A DNA stretch of 64,000 nt, taken from Littorina saxatilis. Its lineage: Eukaryota > Mollusca > Gastropoda > Littorinimorpha > Littorinidae. Where the stretch lies: NCBI RefSeq assembly GCF_037325665.1, contig NC_090250.1, positions 17,528,349 to 17,592,348 on the forward strand, given 5' to 3'. Below the pieces are notes generated by a model that saw nothing but the letters and a program-made list of their open reading frames with translations, made no database searches and was not told the DNA's origin. Below, in pieces: positions 34,385-47,300 of the stretch (position 1 is the stretch's first letter; each line of letters begins with the position of its first letter). Position numbers and translations under genes: made by a program.

Positions 34385-34522
34385 CTCTGACAACAGATTC
34401 TGGTCACCTTCCCTCCGCTGCTTTCACAACTTTGAAGGACTGGCTATCGCGTGCCTCTTTTAATTTGCTATGTTATGAAACGTCATTCTATTATTTTCTG
34501 AGTGTCGCGTCAATATTTGGCA

Positions 34523-34530
34523 TGACGTCA
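34523..34530. promoter_or_regulatory. CRE palindrome upstream of PLSCR exon 1'
   Basis: TGACGTCA, 139 bp before the ATG, in the same conserved block as at 31604 and 52360. Confidence 0.5.
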
Positions 34531-34562
34531 TCGTGCTCTAACTAGTCTCGGCTCTTCACGAC

Positions 34563-35536
34563 CATCTTGAACACACGGCCAGTACCGTGCAACTTAACTG
34601 GCCTTGATACGCAACGATCCAAGGGGGGCAATCTCAGTCATCTGAAAGAGGGAAATCCAAACGCAATCCGCTTTGTTCGATTTTATGGGCTTGGACGATA
34701 GAGAAAAATAAGAAAATCAAAAGCTGGAGTCCAGTCTGGACGAAACTGCTATCAAGAACGCAGAATTGATTTTTTCTGAGTTTTTTTTTTTGCCGTAAGC
34801 GCCATGTTTATCGGAGCAGGAAACTCTTCCAGAGTGAGGCCCCTTCGTTGATGCATGTCAGGGCCGGACCCAGGGGGGGGGGGGGGGGGGGGGGGTTCCA
34901 GGGGTTCCGGAACCCCACCCCTGGAAAAAGCATGTACCTTGCTTTGAGTGTTGTTGTTTTTTTAATAAATTTTGTGTGTGTCTCTAACAAATTTTATTCA
35001 ATAGTTTTAGCACCAAAACAATGCTGCTCTTCACCCTCAAAACAAGGCCCAGAATGCACCAGATTGCACATATTTTAACCGTTTTTGAAAAATTTTCTGG
35101 GGGAGCATGCCCCCGGAAAAGCAGGCGCGCGCTTGTGGCTTCGCCACTTCGCTGATTTGCCCCCCCCCCAAAAAAAAAGCAGGAACCCCCCCCCCCCCCC
35201 CCCTTACAACTCATTTGGTCCGGCCCTGCATGTCAACAAGCATCAGATGTGCGAGAAGCGAAATTGTGCCGCAACTTCAGTTTTAGCTCGACACGGCGCT
35301 TACGGCAAAAAAAAAAAAAACCTCAGAAAAAATCAATTCTGCGTTCTTGATAGCAGTTTCGTCCAGACTGGACTCCAGCTTTTGCTTTTCTTATTTTTCT
35401 CTATCGTCCAAGCCCATAAAATCGAACAAAGCGGATTGCGTTTGGATTTCCCTCTTTCAGATGACTGAGATTGCCCCCCTTGGATCGCGTTCCGTATCAA
35501 GGCCAGTTACACGCTACTGGCCGTGTGTTCAAGATG
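34563..35536. mobile_element. Foldback / Mutator-like element with 9-bp target duplication
   Basis: Inverted arms of about 240 bp start CATCTTGAACACACGGCC at both ends (34563 onward and inverted to 35536). They are flanked by a perfect 9-bp repeat CTTCACGAC (34554-34562, 35537-35545). No coding frame. The equivalent place upstream of copy B exon 1 (near 52398) has the intact TTCACGACTTGCAG sequence, an empty site. Contains a nested MITE. Confidence 0.85.
34861..35227. mobile_element. hAT-like MITE nested in the foldback element
   Basis: Ends GGGCCGGACC ... GGTCCGGCCCT with an 8-bp flanking repeat GCATGTCA (34853-34860, 35228-35235). Interior has a long poly(G) near one end and poly(C) near the other, so it can fold back on itself. 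The 8-bp duplication suggests the hAT superfamily. Confidence 0.75.
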
Positions 35537-35566
35537 CTTCACGACTTGCAGTATCGGGTTTGGGAC

Positions 35567-35587
35567 CTAGCGCATGGTGGCCGCCAT
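35567..35587 (-). promoter_or_regulatory. Conserved six-codon uORF / ATGGCGGC motif upstream of exon 1'
   Basis: AACAATGGCGGCCACC encodes MAATMR then stop. The same six codons occur at 52427-52447 upstream of copy B. ATGGCGGC also resembles a YY1 site. Role unproven. Confidence 0.3.
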
Positions 35588-35760
35588 TGTTCGTCTCAAC
35601 AAACTTCCGGTTAGAAAACACGTGAAAAAAACAGTTTTAGACGAGATGAAACAAGAACGCTGAGGAGTAAATAACCATTCAGTCAAGCGAATGCACGCTG
35701 AAATACGCCCGTTTTGTATTCGCCTTCCGAACACACACACACATCCCAAAATATATGTGT

Positions 35761-35899
<139 letters not shown>

Positions 35900-35916
35900 G
35901 CACAATAACGTTTGGA

Positions 35917-36050
35917 CCGGCTCCTAATATGCACCGCCTCTTGTTCTGGCAAACTAACGGTGCTACATTCGCCACTTTTACCCATTCTGGAAAACTTGTA
36001 CATGTGAAAAAAGATGCGGACGAATAAACTACAAAACATTTAGGCTTATT
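35917..36050 (+). repeat. Decayed R940-related fragment (unit B)
   Basis: Counterpart of 18822-18960, with GGCTCCTAATATG preserved slightly better. Confidence 0.6.
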
Positions 36051-36351
36051 TGCTTTTTTACACTGTTGATGTGTTATGTATTTAATAAAAACATAAAATA
36101 AAAAACGCTGCCTGAAGTGTAAAATAAGGCAAATGAATATATTTTCGATTTTTTCCTTTCTCACTAGAAGACTATGATTTCAGTTTTGCAGTTTTTCAAT
36201 TTTACGAAGCTTTGTGGCCAAAAACAAACAGAAGCATTCGGAACGACCCACTGCTGATCAGCGACCTTGACAACAATGTCAAATGTTCTGGCTGAGCCAG
36301 TCAAGTCGTCCTTGACCTGCCGAAGTTTTATCAAAGGAATTCGCACCAGAT

Positions 36352-36417
36352 CTATCTCGTTGTTTCAAAGAAGTGGAAGTCGATGAGGAATGCTGCGCCG
36401 AGCAGTAAGGCCTTCAC
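36352..36417 (-). CDS. PLSCR: PLSCR copy B exon 6 (terminal)
   Basis: Acceptor CCATCCCAG. Encodes VKALLLGAAFLIDFHFFETTR then TAG. Confidence 0.87.
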   Translation of the reverse strand: MKALLLGAAFLIDFHFFETTR

Positions 36418-37940
36418 CTGGGATGGACAAATTGAAATAGAATAAAAAATAAAAAAACCCAGATATTTTTAAAGTAAAGAAAAACGATACCGATACTTGC
36501 GCAGCCTGACAGTGACCTTACAAGTAATCTTTCACTGCTAGTATTACAGAGTCACCAGGTGGTTTTTTTAAGTAAAGAAATACGATACCGATACATGCGC
36601 AGCCTGACGGTGACCTTACATATAATCTTTCACTGATAGTAGTACAGAGTAACCCAAATAAACTTCAAGCTCAAACCAATTTGTCTTTTCCTCGGGAGAC
36701 ATACATAATTAGTTGCAGAACTTTAACGTGACGTCATTATTCGCCTTTGTGACGTCTTCTCATACTTTCCTTCGTTTTTGCGCCAGGTTTCATTTTCGGT
36801 GTGACCGGCAAGAGGAGACATCTTGGTTTTGTTCAATCATGACGATTCTCATTAAAGGCACAACCCTTACCGTCAAAACATTTCACTATCTCAGATCTGC
36901 CAAGACCTTTATATGAGATAAGACTTGGACACATACTGAGCGACTTTGACAGCATTGTCAACAAAAAGTCAACATCATGTGCGGAGCTGGATTTTTTTTT
37001 AAATGTAGTTTTTATTAAAAAGCACAACCCAATCAGCAAATAAAGCACTCGGTGAGTTGATTTTTTTGAATTTGTCTATGTGGAGGTATGGTTTTATCTC
37101 ACGTAAACGACTTACAAGATCTGAGATGGTGAGACAAAACTGAGATGGTGAGAAAAAACTGAGATGGTGAGAAAAAACTGAGATGGTGAGAAAAAACTGA
37201 GATGGTGAGAAAAAACTGTTTTCCTGGGAAGGTCTGTGCAAGCCAAGTAAAAGTTATATTTTAATAAACCCCTTTAGGGGGTGCACAAGAATAAAAGTAA
37301 AAGGAAATCTAAACGACTAGAAAGGAAAACAACTAAAAGAAAGACACAGTTAGGTAGAACATTAAAGGCATATGTACTCGATGACTATACACGCTAATTG
37401 CTTTACCAACAGCTGGAGACATGCTAAATTAAGTTCCCTGCAAAATATTGTGGTCTAGGACCCCTTCAATGTTGAGATATGTTAATTTTCATTTTGATCT
37501 GGATCGTCCTATTTATAGATTTGGCAACACATGTAACGTTGATGCAAGGGAGCTAACACCGCGGCTTTGTTGACATCCTCACTTTTTCAGAGGCTAGAAC
37601 AAGCTGTAATGCATGTATTATGGTCCGCGCATGGTGACATATCGTCATTATATGGTCTTATGGTGCGTTTGACATCGATTATGGGCAAACTACACTTTGT
37701 AAACACGGGAGCGCGTACATATGCCTTTAAGTGGGTGTCAACATATTCATCGATTTCACCTAAATTACATCACACACAAAACTCTTTGCCAGCGATCATG
37801 GGATGAATTTATTTTCGATTCTGTCCTTTCTCACTGGAAGCCAATGATTTCAGTTTTGCAGTTTTCCAATTTTACGAAGCTTTGTGGCCAAATCTGAAAA
37901 TACTGTTTGATTGAAAATGCAGTTTTGACCGAACTATACT

Positions 37941-37972
<32 letters not shown>

Positions 37973-39694
37973 GCTGTTACAACATGACTCTTTCACACGG
38001 AATTCAGATATCAGTAGAAACAACCATATAATTTGTCAGCACTTAAATGTAAGAGGAGTTGTACTGTTCTGACCTTGACATCCATATTGACGGAGAAGGT
38101 AGCGTTGAAGTTGTCAGAATCAGTGCAGCACTCTTTTATTAGCCCGGAGAACATCTTGGTCACTTGGCCAATGTTCGTACCCTGTACGGTAGGATATTAT
38201 ACGTTATTTGAATTTTTGACCAAAATATGACATTTTACACAGATTCAGACGGCCGAGACGATACCGCGCCGAGATCGAATTATAATGCTATTCTGATACA
38301 CACGTGGGGGAATTCGGGGGTTTTGATTGGATAGACTCACACACTCCTATTCCAATATTTTCACGTAAGTTGGCAAATATGTTTTCATATTTGCAATAAC
38401 AAAGACGCATGTTTCCGGTTTCTTAGACGTGTATGGAGCACAGGCATACCAGGCCAGGTTTGCTTTAGTCACTGGTTGACAGACGATGCAATTTGCACAT
38501 TTTCTTTTTTCCGTACAAACAATACATTACGTGTAAAATCTAGTTCTTTAACAGGCAACAAACTTTCCATAACTCAAGCAGGTGCATTCCAGCAATGTTT
38601 GCAATGTTTAGCACATAATCAACAAATTCTCCTTTCCCTTTGCAACGTCCGTTGTATGCAATGTTGAAATGAAGTTACCGGTCTGAAACATTTAGTCGTT
38701 AACTTTTTTCTGAAACAATCCTTGTTCTCTTATCATCCACATATTTACCACAGTCATCATACGTGAAATCCCTATCCGTAGCAGAAATCAGACTTTCGAA
38801 CGATTAATAAAAGTCGGAATACGTAAGCAAGCATGCTACGTGACGTCATATGAAATCTGGCATATATTGAAGACATGCGAAACATCCGGTTATCTCGTGT
38901 CTTCTCCGTGATACATGTCCGTGTTTTTTTTTTTAAATTGGTGGTTTTCGTGGATACATGCGCAAGGAATATGCGCACTAAACTGTCGTCTGCAATAGGC
39001 AACATGGACCATTCTGGTATTTGGTGCTGACAACATGTTTTCAACACAGAATTGTATGTCAGAATAACAATATAATCGCTATTGTGTTTTCAGCGTAGCA
39101 ATAGGGTCCGATATTTAGACTCCAACAAGTATAATACAACTCGTCTTCGACTCGTCGGCATTATACATGTCTCGTCTAAATATTGGACCCTTTGCAAAGC
39201 TGAAAACACAACAGCTGTTAATATTTAGTTACAGCACATGTTCACGTAGAAATAGAGGACACATTTGATTGAACAATGACTGTCAAACAATGACTGTCGA
39301 GATCTGTGTAAAATGTTATATTTTGGTCAAAAATATAAATAACATGTATTTATCGATCGGTTTTGGATTTCCTTTTCTATTCAACAATTGAACGCACACA
39401 ACTATGCTCTCTTTTTGACTGGCTATCCGCCCAAATATGAATTTTTGTCGGAATCTGACGTTACATAGCTCAAAAAGGGGAATTCCAATGTTCCATCTGA
39501 TACTGTTTTAAAAGATTTTTTTTTCTTCAAAATGTTTCTTAGTGATTCGTTGTTCGAACTTTATTTAGTTACAGCACATATTTACGTTACCAAAGAGTAA
39601 GCATATTAATTGTCCCCCATCCACAACCTCCCATCCCCCCTCCACCCCCCCCCCCCCCCATCAACCCAATGACATCACCTCCCCCCCCACACAC

Positions 39695-39725
<31 letters not shown>

Positions 39726-42700
39726 CATACACACACATACACACACAAGTACATGCCTGATTATCAACGATTTTAAAACGCTGGTCCTGACAGCAGCAAC
39801 TTTTGCAGCACATGGCGACAGCGCAAGGTCCCGCGATTGACGCAATCTGCTTTTTGTTGCCATCGAAGATGCGGTAGCCGTAGCAGCACGGATTGCATTT
39901 CATTTCCACCTTGCCTGTACAGACACAAGCACACGCGTCACACAGTCACGTTATTGTCCAATGACGTCACAGTCACTTGAGTTCACAGGTTAATTTATAA
40001 GCCGAGTGTGAAACTGTGGCTGGGTTTGATCGGTTCAAACAGAATTTTATTAAGAATCAACATTCACGAAACAATACTAAGTTAGCAAACTATTAGGACC
40101 TCAACGCAAGGAAGTTAATATCTCATGTGGCCCATGTTAAGAGTGGTTGATTGACTGATTGATTGACTGATTGATTGATTGATTGATTCTTCTTCTTCTT
40201 TTCGATCGCCGATCACACTTGGAGTCCAGATCTTGAGATATAATTAGTGGTCCTCTGCAGCGCAGCCACTGGCCCGTACAGCTTGTTGTGCAGGGACTCC
40301 GGCAATGGCCAGATTTCCTCTCTCAGCACCTGGTGGTTCCTGCAGTCTCGTAGGATGTGGGCCGTGTCCTGCTCTGCTTCTCCACAAGAACACATGGGGG
40401 AGGGCACAACATGCAGCTTCCCGTGGAGATGCTGGTTAAGTCTGTTGTGTCCCGTTCTCAGGCGGAAGATGACCACCTGCTGTGGTCTGGATAGCAGGTG
40501 GTAGCTGTCCTGTGGCTGGGGCGTCCTGTGCAGAGACTTAATGATGGTCTTCATCTCTGTCAGGCTCACAGGGTTGTTCTCTTGCTCATCTTCTGCACCC
40601 AGCTTTGCCATCCTGTCCGCCCCTTCGTTTCCTTGTACACCACCGTGGGAGGGGATCCATTGCAGTACTGTCCTCAGGCTCTTGATGTTGTGTAGAGCGT
40701 GTTCCAGCTGAGGCAGTTTGCTACTGGTCATTGCTTGTAGTACTGACAGAGCGTCAAGTCAGGAAGACCACCTGGTTGTCATGGTTGACTCTGTCGTTGA
40801 TGGTGTATGCTGCATGGATCAGTGCTTGTACCTCAGCTCTGTAGTTTGTACAGTGGAAGCCTGTTGGTATAGCCTCTGCTTGCCTCTCTCCACTGGGGTA
40901 CTGGACATACACCCCTGCTCCTCCATTTTTGACGGCCTCTGTGGCTGACCCATCAGTATACACCCGTATCCATGCTTCTTGTGGGTACCTTTCTTCAAGC
41001 ATGGCAAGAGTCAGGGCTTTTTTCGTCGCATTGCTCTGCTCGTCCTTTGTTGTGAGGTAGGGGACACTGGTCTGTATGTCCAGGTTTCCTTGTCTGTCTT
41101 CCCAGGGAGGGGCGTCAAGGGAGAAAGATGGTGGCTCCACTAGCTCTGGCATCTCTGTCTGATGTTTCTTCTGCAAAGCCCTTGCCTCCAGAGCGAAGCT
41201 CGATCTTTTCAGCCTGCCTAAGGACATCTTCTTGAGTCTGTCACTCATTGGATGGTCATGAGTGCACTGGTACTTGGTGGCTTGTACCATTGTTTTGCAG
41301 TCTCGCCTTTTGCTCAGTGGAGGAATGCCAGTCACCTATTCCATCTTCTGTATGGGTGTTGATTTCATTGCGCCCGTGATGATTCTCAGCGCTTGGTTCT
41401 GTACTTTGTCTAGGGCCTGCTGGTGTGTCTTGGCTGCTGTTGCCCAAGAGCTTGATCCGTACTCGAGGTGCGGTCGTACAGTCCCCTGGTAGACTGTTTT
41501 CAGGATCTTTTCGTTTGCACCCCAGTGTGATCCTGCCAGCTTGCGCATGATGTTTAGTTTTCTCCTGGCCTTTCCCTCTGCATTCATGATGTGTTGTTTC
41601 CAGGTCATGCGCTTGTCATAGGTGACCCCCAGGTATGTTTGCTGGTCTTCAAATTTCAGGGGTGTGTCCCCCAAGGTCAGTTTGCCAGGTGTCGCTTTGG
41701 CAGAGAATGTGAAGAGAGTGGCAGTGGTCTTCTCCCTGTTGATGGTCACACACCAGTCTTCCGCCCACGCTGCAACCTTTCCTAGGGCAAGTTGCATCCT
41801 GTATGTTGCTGTGGTTGCATACTCTTCCGAGCACCAGAGAACAAGGTCATCAGCATACAGTGCCGCTTGGACTCCTTTGGGCAACTCTGGTACCAGGTCG
41901 TTAATGAAGAGTATGAATAGCGTGGGGGAGAGTACTCCTCCCTGTGGAACTCCTTGGCGTAGTAGCACCTTTCGGCCACAGTGACCGTCCACCAGCACTC
42001 TGGCCTTTCGGTTGTGCAGGTACGACTTGGTCCACTGGTACATGTTGCCTTTGACGCCGGAACGTAGGAGCTTCACAAGGAGTCCATCTTTCCAGACCTT
42101 GTCGAAGGCCTTCTGCAGGTCAAAGAAGGTGGCCAGGGTGACCTTCTGGGCCTGGTAAGCATCCTCTATGACCTGGCTAAGGTGTGTTGTCTGGTCCTCC
42201 GTACTTCTGTGCTGTCGGAAGCCGGCTTGTTCTGGGACGATGATGCTTTCTGATTCCCGGTACAGCTGCAGGCGCTGGTTGACAATGCGCTCCATGGTTT
42301 TGCATACGCAGCTTGTCAGACTGATGGGTCGGTAGCTCAGGGTTTTGGTCTTGTTTTTCCCTTTCTTTAAAACTGGGATCATCCTGGCTTCCTTCCAGCA
42401 CTGAGGTACCTGTCCCTGTCTCCAGCTGAGGTTGAAGATGCCCAGTAGTTTCTGGAGGGCCGAGTTGCCTATGTGTTGCAACATCTCATTCGCAATGTTG
42501 TCTGGACCTGGAGACTTCTTCTTTTTGAGCTTCTTGATGGCATTCTTCAGCTCGGCCATGGTGATGTCTTGTTGCATGGCATCCTGTACGTTTCTTTCTG
42601 TTCTTTCTCTAATTTCTGTTCTGACTTCCTTTTGTAGAGGCAGGGGTATGGTGGTGTCGCTTTCTCCCCGATATGCTTGGGCGAAAGCATTGGCAGCGGT

Positions 42701-43946
42701 TTTTCCAGTGAGTGTTCTTCCTTCCTCCTCCAGGGTGATCTTCTGTCCCTTGTTGCCCTCTTCATTCAGTGCTCTTGTAAGTTTCCAGAGCTTTGTTGTG
42801 TCTTTTTCCATATTCAGCCCTGCCGTCTTTTCTCTCCAGCCTCTTCTCTTGCACTCTAGCTTTGTCTTCAGATGTTTTGCTTTGCTTTCTTGGAGCTTGA
42901 TGTTGTTCTCCTGGCTAGGGTTCGTCTCTGCCTCTTCTCTCATTCTTGTGAGTGCATCATGCGTCTTCTGCAGCTCATCGGACCAGTATGGGATGTAGTC
43001 CTTCCTCACTCCACGTGGGATGCTGTCCTTGGCTGCCTGGATTATGCTAGCATTGAACTCCTTTATCACGTTGTTGATGTTTCTCCCCTCTGTTTCTATG
43101 GCTCTGGTCAGCTCATTTGTTCGTATGTTGAACAGTCCCCACTTTGCCTTTTTGTAGTTCCATCTCGGGTGTTGTGGATGCTCAGATGCTGAGTCTCTAC
43201 TGATGGTAAGGAGAACTGGGCGATGGTCGCTTCCACCCAGCTGTTCATCCACTTTTCTTGAGATGGTTTTGTGGATGTCATCCGTGCACAATGCCAGGTC
43301 TGGTGTTGTTGTTGAGTGCCAGCGGCGCGAGTAGAAGGTAGACGGATCTGTGGGGTCGTTGACAAGGATCAGGTGGTTGTCGTCCTGCCAAGATTCAATG
43401 TCTTCTCCTCGCCTGTGTAGTGTTTTATATCCCCAACTCTGGGACTGGCTGTTAAAGTCTCCAGCGATGAGGAAGCCGCTGTCAGGGACCTGGATTGTGT
43501 CAAGCGACAGCATCTTGTCGTTGGGGCAGTAGTAGTTGACGATGTTCATCTTGCTGTCATTGGTCGTTATCCTGACTTCTATGTACTCTGCTTCTTCCAT
43601 GTATCTGTTGGTTTCACTGGCATTTATGTTGTTCCTGACTATCATCACTCCTCCTTTCTTCCTCTCTTGTCGGTCACTCCTGAACACCTGGTACCCTCGG
43701 ATCTTAAAGGGCTTCCCTTCTTGCAGGTGTGTTTCCTGAATGCAGCAGATGTTGATGCTGTTTTCATAGAGGAAGTGCTCTAATTCTTCCTTCTTATTGG
43801 ATACCCCCTCTGCATTCCAATGCATTATGTTAATAGTGGGGTTGTCCTTGGTTCTGCTGTTTTTCCGGCCAGTCGCTTTCCTTTATCGTCCCCTGGCTCC
43901 ACAAGACAAGATGAAGGGACCTCGATTGATTGATTAAGAGAGAGAG

Positions 43947-44021
<75 letters not shown>

Positions 44022-44260
44022 ATGGGTACGTGCCGCGTACGTGCGTGTTTGTATGTGTGTGCCTGCGCGCGAAAATGCGCACGTTTGTGTGTGCGCAGGT
44101 GCTTGCTTTCAAATGCTTGTATGTGTGTGCGTGCCTGTGTTTTTGTGCGTGTATGTGCGTATGCATGCGTGAGTGCATTTGTGTGCGTTAAGAGCGTATG
44201 TGCGCGCGTACATATATATGTGTATGCGTGTACGTGTGTGTGTGTGTGTGTGTATGTGTC

Positions 44261-44317
<57 letters not shown>

Positions 44318-47300
44318 ATGTTACAACCTAAGAACTCGCCGGTGCTTTCACAGTTGACAATGATGAAGTCACTACAGCAGCAACAGTGGCGATAGAACGC
44401 CCCGCAGTTGCACGGTCTCTCCACGTGAAGAATGGGGACACCCCTGTTGTCTCTGATAAAAAAAAAACCACCAAGCGAGAGTGGTGGTGCCAAAGCGAGA
44501 GCAGTGGTGCCAGAGCAAGAGTTGTGGTGCCAGAGTAGGAGTGGTGATGTCAGAGCGAGAGTAGTGGTGCCAGAGCGAGAGTGGTGGTGCCAGAGTAAGA
44601 TTCGTGGTGCCAGAGTGAGATTAGTGGTGCCAGAGTGAGAGTGGTGGTGCCAGAGTGAAAGTGGTGGTGCCAGAGTGAGACTTGTGGTGCCAGAGTGATA
44701 GTGGTAGTGCCAGAGTGAGGTTGGTTGTGCCAGAGTGAGAGTGGTGGTGCCAGAGTAAGATTCGTGGTGCCAGAGTAAGATTCGTGGTGCCAGAGTGAGA
44801 GTGGTGGTGCCAGAGTGAGATTGGTGGTGCCAGAGTGAGAGTGGTGGTGCCAGAGTAAGATTCGTGGTGCCAGAGTACGATTCGTGGTGCCAGAGTGAGA
44901 ATGATGGTGCCAGAGTGAGAGCAGTGGTGCCAGAGCGAGAGTTGTGGTGCCAGAGTAAGAGGGGTGATGTCAGAGCGAGAGTGGTGGTGCCAGAGTAAGA
45001 GTGGTGATGCCAGAGTAAGAGTGGTGGTGCCAGAGTGAGAGTGGTGGTGCCAGAGTGAGAGTGGTGGTGACAGAGTGAGAGTGGTGGTGCCAGAGTAAGA
45101 TTCGTGGTGCCAGAGTAAGATTCGTGGTGCCAGAGTGAGATTGTTGGTGCCAGCGTGAAATTGGTGGTGCCAGAGTAAGAGTTGATGTGCCAGAGCAAGA
45201 GTTGTGGTACCAGAGAAAGAGTTGTGGTACAAGAGTTTGTTGGCTGGTCATGCATAAGCTAAATTAAATAAACACCACATTTGAAGTAATTCAGTAAACG
45301 GATTTAGAAGTATTTAGCATTTTTGTGGGTTGCATTGTTTTGGGTCATCCTGCATTTTCAACGAACTTAGGACTGTCGGCACAAGGTGGGAGTTTTTAAA
45401 GTTGTTCCCCTTCAAGCTTCCAAATTTATTTAATTTGTCAGGACATTTGTAAACTTCCTGGTTATGTGAATGTCCTCGAGCTAACATATAGTTATACAGG
45501 TTGTCTACAAATTATTGAGAATACGTCTCACCTTGACCCTTTTCTGTTTACATACAAGCTACACAGACGACGCCACTCTAACCCTCCTTACATAACGCAC
45601 ACACTCATCTGGAAACCTCTGGTTCTTTTGTACGTATTCTGTTCATCGATTTTTCATCTGCTTTCAATGCCATTCTCCCCCATCAACTAGCAAATAAGTT
45701 ATTAGCAAATCAACGTTACCCCCAGGCTTACTTTATGGACCATAGACTTTCTTGTCAATAGACTTCAGTTTGTTACCAAGGTGCTCTGTCTTTATCTTGT
45801 TCTACATGTATATCTATGGGGTCACCACAGGGCACGGTCTTATCTCCTTATCTTTTTACATTGTATACACATGACTGCAGAGGCAATATATTAAATACAC
45901 AGATGACACTGCCTTACAAATTAAGACCTTTCAAATTGTGTTCTTACGTATTTGAGACGAAAAACCGAGGTCCCTTCGTGTACACTACATTGGGGTGTGC
46001 ACGTTAAAGACCCCACGATTGACAAAAGGGTCTTTCCTGGCAAAATTGTATAGGCATAGATAAAAATGTCCATCAAATACCCGTGGGACTTGGAATAAAG
46101 TAAAACAATTCCATCTCACACAGCATTAAGTCTCAGGAAACATGAATACACGCATGCAGGGAAAAAAAATATGGGTAGCGCCGTATGTATGGCAGCTCGC
46201 TTTCCCCGGGGAGAAAGCAGCCCGAATTTCCATGAGGGTAACCTCACTGGACTGTAAATCTTATCCAATCCAATCCAATCCAATTTCAAAGAAGTTGAAA
46301 AGTCTCACTTATAGTGCAGAAACAACTATTTTGATTTAAAGGTGTCACACAAAAAAAGAAGGTAATTGATTTTCGGAACTCTAACTGATTTTCAGATCTG
46401 TTTTTACATAGTGTGAAAGCGGAACGGGTGAGTGAATATAAATACTTAGGAACAGCGCTTGACAGTAAACTGAGCTTTTGACAATCACGTACGTCACAAC
46501 TGTCAACAAGAAATGTCAGTAGAGAGTTTACTGCATGCAGAAACCTAGATATCTTAAAGTTACTGGACCTGTCAAGTCCGGGTGCACGGAGCCCCTAGGG
46601 CTTTCAGTCGTGCCTCAGGCAGCTTTCCGTTTTAAAACATACCAAGTATGATTGACTTTCATGCAAGGAGAAATACTCACAATAGTTTCAAGACGAAAGG
46701 GCGAGCGTACCCGCAGCATTGCCTGCAGAACCAGCTGGACTGCTCGGCGGCATAGAAGATCCTCTGGCCTTGGTTGTTGCACACGGCATACTTGTTTGAC
46801 ACCTCAAAGGGCAGCGCAACCTCCAGCATGTGTGTCTCTTGCTTGATCACCACCTGATCTAGCGTGGCCAGGTTCTCCAGGCCTGTGGGATGGCAGGTGC
46901 TACATTTATAGTTACATGACAGGTGTTACAGTGAGTAACATGACAGGTGTCACATTTGCTTGATCATCACCTGGTCTAGCATGGCCAGGTACTCCAGACC
47001 TGTGGGATGACAGGTTTTACAGTGAGTTACATGACAGGTGTTACAGTGAGAGTTACATGACAGGTGTTACAGTGGGTAACATGACAGGTCTTACAGTGAG
47101 TTACATGACAGGTGTGACTGTGCTTGATTACCACCTGGTCTAGCACGGCTGATAGGTGCTACAGTTATAGTTACATGACAGGTGTTACAGTGAGTTACAT
47201 GACAGATGATCTGTGAGTTACATGCCAGGTGTGACAGTGAGAGTTACATGATAGGTGTAACATTTGCTTGATTACCACCTGGTCTAGCATGGCCAGGTAC

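Larger units (their letters stand above)
40189..43923 (-). mobile_element. Nearly full ORF2 of an I-superfamily (Nimb-like) LINE
   Basis: The minus strand carries endonuclease, RT, RNase H and a C-terminal Cys/His motif in that order, then an (AAG)n tail ending at 40189. The insertion lies in a GATT repeat of PLSCR-B intron 3, flanked by GATTGATT on both sides. The same repeat is uninterrupted in unit A (25638-25680), so it inserted after the duplication. ORF1 is missing, so it is 5' truncated. One in-frame TAG lies between RT and RNase H (41336-41338) and one single-base frameshift lies inside RNase H (about 40755). It is young but probably not autonomous. Confidence 0.88.

Noticed and set aside
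44470-45255. Long minus-strand frame with LAPPLSLWHH repeats
   Set aside because: Same cause: 21-bp minisatellite of unit B.
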